64,000 nucleotides of DNA from Ornithinimicrobium murale. Its GTDB lineage: Bacteria > Actinomycetota > Actinomycetes > Actinomycetales > Dermatophilaceae. Positions 52,734-60,007 of this stretch are shown here, one piece after another. Every line of letters starts with the position of its first letter. The stretch's first letter is position 1. The notes below the pieces were generated by a model, which saw nothing but the letters and a program-made list of their open reading frames with translations, ran no database searches and was not told the DNA's origin. The stretch covers positions 1 through 64,000 of the forward strand of contig NZ_QLVD01000002.1 in the NCBI RefSeq assembly GCF_003352835.1, read 5' to 3'. Made by a program: the position numbers and the translations under genes.

Positions 52734-54263
52734 ATGGAGCAGCTGCGGTTCACTGCCGTCCACGAGGACGGGCAGCACCTGGTCCTGTCGATCGCTGACG
52801 GCACCGAGCTGCTGCTGCCGGTCGATGCCAGGCTCCGCTCGGCGCTGCGTTCGCGCAGCGCGCCCGCCGACGCGCCAGCCACGCCGTTGAGTCCCCGCAA
52901 CGTCCAGGCGATGATCCGCGCTGGTCAGAGCCCTGAGGAGGTCGCCGAGATCACCGGCTGGCCCACCGAGCGGGTGGCGCGGTTCGAGGGTCCGATCCTG
53001 GCCGAGCGCGAGCACGTCTCCGGGATGGCCCAGGCCGCCCACGTGCGAGGCCGCTCCCCCGAGGGTGGCGTTCCCACCCTGGGTTCTCGCGTGCTGGAGC
53101 GGCTGGCGGAGCGAGGCGTGGACACTGACAACGTCGGGTGGGACGCGACCCGACCCGAGGGTGGCACCTGGACCGTGGTGGTCAGCTTCGTCGCCGGTCA
53201 GCGACAGCGCGCTGCGGCCTGGCAGTTCGACCCCGTGGACCGCACCGTCGAAGCACTCGATGATGAGGCCCGCTGGCTCAGCGAGGACGAGCAGGCGCTG
53301 CCGGGCAGTGCCGCGCGCGGGGCCCGCAGCACCTCGCGCGGTTCGGGTGGGCGCGCGGCCGACACGCCGCTGCTCAGTGGCCGGTCGTCGGCGGGCGATG
53401 TCGACCTCGTGATGTCGATGCGGGAGCGCTCCCGCTCCCGCGGTCGCCGCAAGAAGGCCTCGACCAGCAGCACGGACCCGGCCGGCCTGCCGCAGCTGGA
53501 GCATGCCCCTGAAGACGTGCTGCCCCTGGAGGAACTGGCCTACGACCCGGACACGATGGGTCTGCCGCCCGCGGCCCACGGTGAGTCGCCGGCGCCGGGG
53601 ACGGCGACCGAACTGGAGGCCGCCGTTGATCCTGAGGCCGCCGTTGATCCTGAGGCCGACGGCACTGACGAACCAGCGGCGCAGAGGACCACCGAGCAGC
53701 AGCAGACCGGCTATGACGTGCCGCTGCAGTTCGACAACGACGAGGTGGACCCGGGTGAGTCCGACGAGGACCTCAGCCCGCAGGAGTCCACCCTGGATGA
53801 CCTCTTCGGCCCCGACGAGGCAGACGAGGCCAGTGAGCTCGACGACCAGCCCAGCGGCGCAGACGACGAGACCAGCGGGCACGACGACCACCTCAGCGAG
53901 GGCACCGGAACGTCCGGCACGGACCAGCGGAGTGGCGGGGACGCGGTCGGGACGAAGAATGAGGACGTGGAGGTCGAGCTCGGCGAACAGGTGGTCGAGG
54001 AGGACGCGCTTGAGCTGGGCGGCGACCTCGACGAGGCCGAGACGACCCAGCCTGACCGGTCGTCCGACACGGCGAGCGACGCCGAACCGGCGCCGGACAG
54101 CAGCGATGGTGACTCCTCTGCCGAGGAGTCGAATGAGGATCCCGCCGAGGCCGGGGACGAGCCCGTTAAGCCGACCCCCAAGCCCAAGCGGCGCAAGGAC
54201 GGCCGCCCCGGTGTGCCGAGCTGGGACGACATCATGTTCGGCGCCAAGGACCGGCGCGGCTGA
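52734..54263 (+). CDS. sepH: Septation protein SepH
   Basis: SepH is an actinobacterial cell-division protein that stimulates FtsZ assembly. The 509-aa product has the DUF3071 N-terminal domain with a helix-turn-helix (LSPRNVQAMIRAGQSPEEVAEITGWPTERVARFEGP), TPTLGSRVLERLAERGV-like spacing and WDATRPEGGTWTVVVSF. A 200-residue acidic disordered region follows. The tail ends KPKRRKDGRPGVPSWDDIMFG, the conserved SepH C-terminus. It contains an in-frame 18-bp direct repeat (EAAVDP twice). ATG 52734 follows AAGGAG. Confidence 0.93.
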   Translation: MEQLRFTAVHEDGQHLVLSIADGTELLLPVDARLRSALRSRSAPADAPATPLSPRNVQAMIRAGQSPEEVAEITGWPTERVARFEGPILAEREHVSGMAQAAHVRGRSPEGGVPTLGSRVLERLAERGVDTDNVGWDATRPEGGTWTVVVSFVAGQRQRAAAWQFDPVDRTVEALDDEARWLSEDEQALPGSAARGARSTSRGSGGRAADTPLLSGRSSAGDVDLVMSMRERSRSRGRRKKASTSSTDPAGLPQLEHAPEDVLPLEELAYDPDTMGLPPAAHGESPAPGTATELEAAVDPEAAVDPEADGTDEPAAQRTTEQQQTGYDVPLQFDNDEVDPGESDEDLSPQESTLDDLFGPDEADEASELDDQPSGADDETSGHDDHLSEGTGTSGTDQRSGGDAVGTKNEDVEVELGEQVVEEDALELGGDLDEAETTQPDRSSDTASDAEPAPDSSDGDSSAEESNEDPAEAGDEPVKPTPKPKRRKDGRPGVPSWDDIMFGAKDRRG

Positions 54264-54277
54264 GCACCCAACGTTCG

Positions 54278-54305
54278 CAGACCGAGCCCACTAGGGCTAG
54301 GTCTG
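54278..54305. terminator. Hairpin terminator after sepH
   Basis: CAGACCGAGCCC and GGGCTAGGTCTG pair at 11 of 12 positions around an ACTA loop, 14 bases after the sepH stop. It can serve sepH and, in reverse, the convergent MFS gene. Confidence 0.75.
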
Positions 54306-54308
54306 CCA

Positions 54309-54380
54309 GGACGTGACACTGGTGTCCTGACCCGCACCAATGGGTCGGCTGGTGCATCTGGAGACACCAATGTCACGTCC
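54309..54380. repeat. 72-bp near-perfect inverted repeat between convergent genes
   Basis: The 18-bp ends GGACGTGACACTGGTGTC (54309-54326) and GACACCAATGTCACGTCC (54363-54380) match at 17 of 18 positions. The inner 36 bp hold nested short complements (GACCC/GGGTC and GCACCA/TGGTGC). It may be a second terminator or a small palindromic (MITE/REP-like) element. Confidence 0.75.
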
Positions 54381-54452
54381 CCCGACACCTCAGCACCGGG
54401 GCACCATCGGCCCCGCTCCATCGACCCAGCCTGCGGACCTTGCCGCAGGGAC

Positions 54453-56036
54453 TCAGTCCGAGGGGGACGCGATCGATGTCGGCGAGGTGATCTTCCGGCC
54501 GCGGGAGGGCAGCAGCACCACCACGAGCCAGAGCACCAGGACCACCGCGATCACCGTCATGCCGATCGTGGCATCCGCAGGCAGCACGACGGCCAACCCA
54601 CCGCCGATCACCCACGCCAACTGGATCAGGGTCTCCGAGCGCCCGAAGACCGAGGTGCGACTGTGCTCGGGCACTGACTCCTGGATCACCGCATCGAGGG
54701 CCAGTTTGCCGAGTTGCTGGCACATGCCGACAACTGCGGACAGGATGATGACGGTCACCATGCCGAAGTTGATGGCGGTGGCCACAGCGGCCCCCACATC
54801 GATGATCAGTGAGATGCGCACCAGTGCCCGGGGCGGCACCAGTTTGGTGAGCGACCCCAGCACGGTGCCGATCGCGGAGCCGATGCCTGCCGCAGCGGCG
54901 ACCAGCCCGATGAGCAGGGTGAAGCTGCCACCCCAGCCCTCCGGTGGCGACTCGCGCAGCAGGAAGGCCAGGAAGATCGTGAGGAAGCCCGAGAGCATCC
55001 GCAGGCCCACGTTGGCGCGCAGTGCGTTGACCACGGCCGGTGGCACCCAGCGGCTCCGGCCACCGGCGACCTCGGAGATCGGCACCTCGCTCTCCCCCTT
55101 GGAGGAGTCCACCGCCGGTGGCAGCAGGATGGCGAGCACCGTGCCGAGGGCGAAGATCGCGAAGGCCAGCCGCAGCGACCATCCGGACCCGAAGTAGGCG
55201 ATGCCCACCGCCAGCGGTGCCGCGACGGCCGCGCCGACCACCCCCGCCATGGACATGCGCCCGTTGGCCTTGACCAGCGTCATCCCCTTCGGAAGCAACC
55301 GCGGCGTCGCAGCCGAGCGGGTCACGTTGTAGGCCTTGGAGGCCACAAGAATCCCTAGCGCTGCGGGGAACTGCCACCAGGCGGCGCTCTCCAGCGAGCC
55401 GGCGAGCACGAGGCAGAGGACGGCACGCACGGCCATCATCGAGCCGATCGCCCACCGTCGGCCATGCCGGAAGCGGTCCAGGAAGGGGCCGACGAACGGG
55501 GCGATGATGCTGAAGGGCAACAGCGTGAGCAGCAGGAACAAGAGGACCTGTCCGCGCGCCTCGCCGGTCGGCACGGAGAAGAACAGTGACCCGGCCAACG
55601 AGATCGCCACGACGGCGTCACCGGCGTTGTGCAGTCCGTGCACCTCGATCAGTCGGGACAGTCCGGTCTCCCCCGCACCGCCGGCGTGGGTCGCCCGGCG
55701 CGTCACCCGGTATGCCGAGTGGCTGACCACATTGGTGCCGTGCGCCACCGCCTTGGCGCCCTTGGTGAGGCCGTGCCCCACGGTGGCGCCGGCCTGAGCG
55801 ACCTTGGCGGTCCTGGACGGCCGGGGTCGGGCCGAGGTGCCGGCGATCGGGCCGTATCCCGGGCCCTCGTCCAGCGGATGCTGCTCGCGCCAGCGTTCCT
55901 GCTCGGCCTGGGAGGCGGGGTCCTCCCAGAGGGATGCTCCGGCGGCACGATCACGGTCTGGATCGGGGTCGAGGGTCCAGTCGTCACGCTCCCCCGGGGC
56001 GCTCTCGGACGCCTCGTCCCGCCTGCGCCCGATCAT
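54453..56036 (-). CDS. MFS transporter with long charged N-terminal extension
   Basis: The 527-aa product has a 130-residue hydrophilic N-terminus rich in Asp/Arg (ERDDWTLDPDPDRDRAAGASLWEDPASQAEQERW) and a twelve-helix MFS core. The core includes GLHNAGDAVVAISLAGSLFF, APFVGPFLDRFRHGRRWAIGS and RTSVFGRSETLIQLAWVIGGGLAVVLP. It resembles the Intrasporangiaceae/Micrococcales MFS class found beside tdk; the substrate is unknown. ATG 56036 overlaps the tdk stop (ATGA). Confidence 0.85.
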   Translation of the reverse strand: MIGRRRDEASESAPGERDDWTLDPDPDRDRAAGASLWEDPASQAEQERWREQHPLDEGPGYGPIAGTSARPRPSRTAKVAQAGATVGHGLTKGAKAVAHGTNVVSHSAYRVTRRATHAGGAGETGLSRLIEVHGLHNAGDAVVAISLAGSLFFSVPTGEARGQVLLFLLLTLLPFSIIAPFVGPFLDRFRHGRRWAIGSMMAVRAVLCLVLAGSLESAAWWQFPAALGILVASKAYNVTRSAATPRLLPKGMTLVKANGRMSMAGVVGAAVAAPLAVGIAYFGSGWSLRLAFAIFALGTVLAILLPPAVDSSKGESEVPISEVAGGRSRWVPPAVVNALRANVGLRMLSGFLTIFLAFLLRESPPEGWGGSFTLLIGLVAAAAGIGSAIGTVLGSLTKLVPPRALVRISLIIDVGAAVATAINFGMVTVIILSAVVGMCQQLGKLALDAVIQESVPEHSRTSVFGRSETLIQLAWVIGGGLAVVLPADATIGMTVIAVVLVLWLVVVLLPSRGRKITSPTSIASPSD

Positions 56037-56728
56037 CGTTGCGGCACCGGGCAAAGGTCGAGGTCGAAGGGCAGCACCTCGGGCGAGAGGGCCGCGGCCC
56101 GGGCCGCGTGTGAGGTCATCCGGCGCATGTAGTGCCGGCGGCAGAGCACCTCGTACTCCACCTCCGGCAGGCCGGGCAGCTCGCCCTCCCCGTCCGCCTC
56201 GCCCACGTCTCCGACAACGACCTGGTCACCCTCGACGACCATGACGCCATTGACGACGCGGGCGTTGTGGGTGGCGGTCTTGCCGCACCAGCACAGCGCC
56301 TCGACCTGCAGCACCTCGGTGCGGTCGGCGAGCTCGATCAGCCGACGCGAGCCGGGGAAGAGCTGGGCCCGGAAGTCTGCGGTGATGCCGAAGGTGAAGA
56401 CGTCCAGGCCCATCTCGTCGACCAGCCGCGCGAGCTGTTCGACCTGGACCGGGGTGTAGAACTGGGCCTCGTCACAGATCAGGTAGTCGATCCGCCGTCC
56501 GTTCGTGGCCTGTTCGGTGACCAGGTCCCAGAAGTCCAGGTCGTCGGTCACCTCGATGCCCACCCGGGCCAGCCCGAGGCGCGAGGAGAGCATCGCCTGT
56601 CCGGCGCGGTCGTGCTTGGAGAAGATCAGACCGGCCCGACCACGAGCGGCGTGGTTGTGGTCCATCTGCAGCGCAAGAGTCGACTTGCCGCAGTCCATCG
56701 TTCCGGTGAAGAAGACAAGCTCGGCCAC
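56033..56728 (-). CDS. tdk: Thymidine kinase
   Basis: Type II thymidine kinase phosphorylates thymidine for salvage. The 231-aa product has P-loop FFTGTMDCGKSTLALQM, Walker B LICDEAQFYTPVQVEQLA, and lasso-domain zinc cysteines ALCWCGKTATHNARV and CRRHYMRR. The C-terminal extension of about 25 residues is not conserved in the family. It is downstream of the phosphodiesterase and coupled to the MFS gene. Confidence 0.95.
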   Translation of the reverse strand: MAELVFFTGTMDCGKSTLALQMDHNHAARGRAGLIFSKHDRAGQAMLSSRLGLARVGIEVTDDLDFWDLVTEQATNGRRIDYLICDEAQFYTPVQVEQLARLVDEMGLDVFTFGITADFRAQLFPGSRRLIELADRTEVLQVEALCWCGKTATHNARVVNGVMVVEGDQVVVGDVGEADGEGELPGLPEVEYEVLCRRHYMRRMTSHAARAAALSPEVLPFDLDLCPVPQR

Positions 56729-56738
56729 GGCGTGCAGT

Positions 56739-57899
56739 CTACGTAATCGCCGGGAGGTGCAGGAGGGGAATCGCCATCTCGTCGCGTGTCAACGAGCCGT
56801 GGTGTCCCTGCAGCGCGAGGAACTCGGGCCGCTGGGCCCGTGAGTCGAGCACCGTGGCGTGGCCGCGCATGGCCACAACCAGGTCGCCGATGCGGGGCTC
56901 GACACGGTCCTCGACGGGGCCGAACCACCCGTGATCCACAGCCTCCTCGCGGCTCACCACCAGGGCAGAGTCCCCCAGCAGCTCGGTCCAGGCGGCGAGG
57001 ACGTCGGGGACGGCTCCCGGATCGCAGTGCGGCTGGGGCACCCGTGGGTCGCCGCCCAGGTGCCGTATGCCGCGGGCCAGGTCCTCCTCCCACGCCAGGT
57101 CCCGGCGGAGGGACTCGGGCGCGTCCACCATGCCGTGGTCTGCGGTGACTGTCAGGGACGTGCCTGGCGGCAGCCGCGTGGCCAGGTCGGCCAGGGCTGC
57201 GTCGGTGCGCTCCACCTCCTCACCCCACTGCCAGGACCCGGGCCCGAAGGTGTGGCCGATCTTGTCCACCTCGCCCCAGTAGAGGTACACGAACGAGCGC
57301 GGCGCGGCCGACAGCGCGGCGATGGCAGCGTCAACCCGGGCCGGGAGCTCCTGCGCGGCAGCGAAACCGCCGCCACGCTGGGCTGCGCGGGTCATGCCGG
57401 AGCCGTCGAAGTAGCCGGGACCGATCCGGGTCACCCGGACGTCCGCCGCCTCCAGCAGTTGAAAGACGGTGGGGTGCGGCTGCCAGGTCTCGGGGTGGGG
57501 GCCGTCGTCCCAGGAGAGGTGGTTGAGCAGTCGGTCGTGCTCCGGCATCAGGGCCTGCCACCCGACGACCCCGTGGGCACCTGGTGGCAGCCCGGTGCCC
57601 AAGCTGCTCAGGCTGGTGGCGGTCGTGGCAGGGAACCCGCAGGTCAGCGCCGGTGCAGGGCTCTCCAGTGAGCGCAGGAAGGGCGCGTGACCGCTGCGGC
57701 GTCGCAGCTGCTCTGCGCCCAGCCCGTCGACCAGGACCACCACGGCGCGCTGCGCGGGCGGCAGCTCAAAGAGAGGGTCGATGCCGAGCTCAGCCCCCGG
57801 CGAGGCCGACACACCCAGGCTCTGCGCGACCGCGGGGAGAACCGTGGCCAGCGACCCGGCATACGAGAGGTCGATGAACTCCGCGGGCAGGCGATGCAC
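56739..57899 (-). CDS. Nucleotide pyrophosphatase / phosphodiesterase-like (alkaline phosphatase superfamily)
   Basis: This 386-aa metal-dependent phosphodiesterase of the NPP type has VVVLVDGLGAEQL (metal Asp), the catalytic Thr region GFPATTATSLSSLGTGLPPGAHGVVGW, YWGEVDKIGHTFG and VTADHGMVD with metal Asp/His. No signal peptide is seen, so it is cytosolic. The substrate is unknown. It is ten bases upstream of tdk and on the same strand. Confidence 0.88.
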   Translation of the reverse strand: MHRLPAEFIDLSYAGSLATVLPAVAQSLGVSASPGAELGIDPLFELPPAQRAVVVLVDGLGAEQLRRRSGHAPFLRSLESPAPALTCGFPATTATSLSSLGTGLPPGAHGVVGWQALMPEHDRLLNHLSWDDGPHPETWQPHPTVFQLLEAADVRVTRIGPGYFDGSGMTRAAQRGGGFAAAQELPARVDAAIAALSAAPRSFVYLYWGEVDKIGHTFGPGSWQWGEEVERTDAALADLATRLPPGTSLTVTADHGMVDAPESLRRDLAWEEDLARGIRHLGGDPRVPQPHCDPGAVPDVLAAWTELLGDSALVVSREEAVDHGWFGPVEDRVEPRIGDLVVAMRGHATVLDSRAQRPEFLALQGHHGSLTRDEMAIPLLHLPAIT

Positions 57900-57915
57900 T
57901 GAGCTGGTCCGCGGC

Positions 57916-58494
57916 TCAGCGGCCGAGGCGCGCCGAGAGCTGTTGGGCGAAGTTCAGGGCGCTGCTGAGGGCGTCCGCTCCGTCGGCCTCGGTGGTGATC
58001 CGCAACGAGATGTCGTCGCTGGCCACCGTCCCCTCATAACCGTGGTCGCCCTCACAGGTGGGATCGGCGCAGACGGCCGGCACCAGGTCGAGGCGGGAGA
58101 CGGTCCCCCAACCCAGGGTGAGGGTCAGCGCCCGCCCGGTCGGGCTGCCGGTGTAGGCGGCCGGGTCGGGTAGGACGTGCGTCATCATGACGCCCCGCAC
58201 CGCGCTCAACGGGACGGTCTCGGTCGTCGCGGTCGCGAAGTGCCCGTGCGGCGCGCTCGCCTCGTGGTCGTCGGCGTGACCGATGACCAGCCGGTGCGGC
58301 GTCAGGACCAGCACGGTGACGTGGCGGCGAACGGCATTCTCATCGAGCGTCGTCTCCTGGTGCACCAGGTGACCGACAATGTCATCTCCGGCAACAGCCG
58401 TGGCGACGACGTCGGACACGAGCGCGGGCAGGTAGCCTGCATGCTCGATGGCCTCGCGCAGAGACTGTGGGAGGGTCATGCTTGGCTGGGGCAT
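57916..58494 (-). CDS. DUF5998 protein
   Basis: This 192-aa actinobacterial protein contains LPQSLREAIEHAGYLPALVSDVVATAVAGDDIVGHLVHQETTLD, RRHVTVLVLTPHRLVIGHADDH and VCADPTCEGDHGYEGTVASDDISLRI, characteristic of DUF5998. The C-x4-C-x3-H set could bind a metal. Function is unknown. It lies 16 bases upstream of the phosphodiesterase, likely in one operon DUF5998-phosphodiesterase-tdk-MFS. Confidence 0.85.
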   Translation of the reverse strand: MPQPSMTLPQSLREAIEHAGYLPALVSDVVATAVAGDDIVGHLVHQETTLDENAVRRHVTVLVLTPHRLVIGHADDHEASAPHGHFATATTETVPLSAVRGVMMTHVLPDPAAYTGSPTGRALTLTLGWGTVSRLDLVPAVCADPTCEGDHGYEGTVASDDISLRITTEADGADALSSALNFAQQLSARLGR

Positions 58495-58580
58495 GGGGTC
58501 ATCCTCCCACCTCAGCCGCGAAGTGCTGGAACCGTCGTCCCTGTGACCACGTCTGTGCCCGAACCTGGAGGGGGTTCATC

Positions 58581-59447
58581 ATGCGCCGTCTGCACCTGCG
58601 CCGTCTCGGAACTGCTGCCCTGCTCGTCCTGGCCCTGACCGGGTGCGGTGACCAGACCACCGGCAATCCCGCGCCGTCCGACCCTGCGCCGACGACCAGC
58701 TCCGACACGGCTCCGACCACCGCGGATGGCACCACGTCCGATACGCCCACCAGCGCTGAGGCCGAGGACACCCACGACACCGACCCGGTGACCGATGCGG
58801 ACCCGACTACCTCCGCACCCACCACCGAGGACCCGAGCCCGACGTCCGAGACGGCTGGACCCGCCCCCACCTCGACGGACCAGCCCCCTGCCACCCCGGC
58901 CTCCGGGGAGTGCACCGACGACTCGTTGAGCAGCGACATCCTGGGCTTCACCGGTGGCGTGCGCGTCGACTACTGCGATGACGGCTGGGCCTCCGCGGTC
59001 TATCCGGAGGCTCCCGGCGCCCCCGCTTTCATCGCCGAGACCTCCAACGGGCGCTGGTTCCACGCGGTGTCGATCGGCGACCCAGTGTGCGCGGAGGATC
59101 TGGCCGCCCGTGGGGCGCCCTCCTCGATCACGGATCTGCTCCCCGGCTGCGGTGCGGCACCTGGCCCGACGACCGCGCCGCCGACACCGACCGGACCGGA
59201 CGGGCCCTGCACCATCCAGACCGCGCTCTACGGCGCCACGGACGCCGAGCTGGTCGGAGTCTCCTGTGACGAGGCGACCGCCGAGTGGCAGGTCGCCGAG
59301 GCCAACACGGAGCCGTCGTGGAAGATCCCGGGGGTCACGCCCAGCGGCTGGGAGTGCTACGTCACGCCCTACGAGAAGACGTCCGCCGCGGCCGGCTCCT
59401 GCTACGGCCCCGACGGGTCGGCCTACTTCACGCTGTACGTCCCCTAA
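58581..59447 (+). CDS. Secreted lipoprotein with Ser/Thr/Pro-rich linker
   Basis: The 288-aa product begins MRRLHLRRLGTAALLVLALTGCG (lipobox LTGC). It has a disordered TTSSDTAPTTADGTTSD-type linker to about residue 110, then a C-terminal domain with six cysteines. That domain is in two parts (GECTDDSLSSDILGF, DYCDDGW, GDPVCAEDL, LLPGCG; then CTIQTAL, VSCDEAT, WECYVTP, SCYGPDG). ATG 58581 follows GGAGGGGG. The ligand is unknown. The composite repeat copy B starts four bases after its stop. Confidence 0.85.
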   Translation: MRRLHLRRLGTAALLVLALTGCGDQTTGNPAPSDPAPTTSSDTAPTTADGTTSDTPTSAEAEDTHDTDPVTDADPTTSAPTTEDPSPTSETAGPAPTSTDQPPATPASGECTDDSLSSDILGFTGGVRVDYCDDGWASAVYPEAPGAPAFIAETSNGRWFHAVSIGDPVCAEDLAARGAPSSITDLLPGCGAAPGPTTAPPTPTGPDGPCTIQTALYGATDAELVGVSCDEATAEWQVAEANTEPSWKIPGVTPSGWECYVTPYEKTSAAAGSCYGPDGSAYFTLYVP

Positions 59448-59450
59448 CCA

Positions 59451-59960
59451 ATTTTTGGGGAGGTTTGGACCGCCTGCTGGGGGAGGTTTGGACCGCCTGC
59501 TCGTGTGTCATGCGGTTTCGGTGTGACGGTAGTCGGGCTCTGTCTGGCCCGAATTCTGCAGGACCGAGATCGCATGACCGTTCAGGTGGCGGCCGGTCGA
59601 ACGGGGTGGCGGACGGTCGAACCGGGGCGGCGGCCGGTCGAAATGCTGAGCGGCTCGGGGTGGCCGCAACGGCTCGATCGTCGGGGTGTCATCACGGCCT
59701 AACGCTCTGCAGATAGCGCGGCACGGGCCAATAGGCTCTGCACGTAGCGTCATATGGCGCATCCAATGCAGAGCCCAACGCTAGGCCAGCACCCACTGCA
59801 GAGCACAACGCTGGACCAGCATCCACTGCAGAGCCGTAACGCTGGACCAGCACCCACTGCAGAGCCCAACGCTGGACCAGCCCCTAATGCATAGCACTCC
59901 CACAGCGGGGCCGAGATAGCGCCACATGGTGCGGCCGGTGGGTCCGTCTGCCGCGATCCG
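59451..59960. repeat. Composite intergenic repeat, copy B
   Basis: This non-coding block has the same module order as 5438-5960. Two copies of GGGGAGGTTTGGACCGCCTGC lie at 59456-59500. A 72-bp element at 59507-59578 has inverted ends GTCATGCGGTTTCGGT and ACCGAGATCGCATGAC. GTCGAAC-type direct repeats fill about 59597-59642. A core palindrome GGCTCTGCA/TGCAGAGCC spans 59734-59775, four 30/31-bp tandem units lie at 59766-59886, and the tail is GATAGCGCCACATGGTGCGGCCGGT. It lies between the lipoprotein gene and the convergent GNAT/acyl-CoA synthetase gene. No gene is credible here. Confidence 0.8.
59766..59894 (-). repeat. 30-bp tandem repeat array in copy B
   Basis: (A/C)TGCAGAG or its variant recurs at 59766, 59796, 59826, 59857 and 59887. 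The period is 30 bp, with one 31-bp step. The unit reads CTGCAGAGCC, CAACGCTGGA, CCAGCACCCA. Its CTGCAGAG half is the reverse complement of the CTCTGCAG half of the copy A unit, so the two arrays run in opposite directions. Confidence 0.85.
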
Positions 59961-60007
59961 GGCCCCACCCGCATTGTGAGGGAGCTTCGGAACGCCTCCC
60001 CGCCCGG

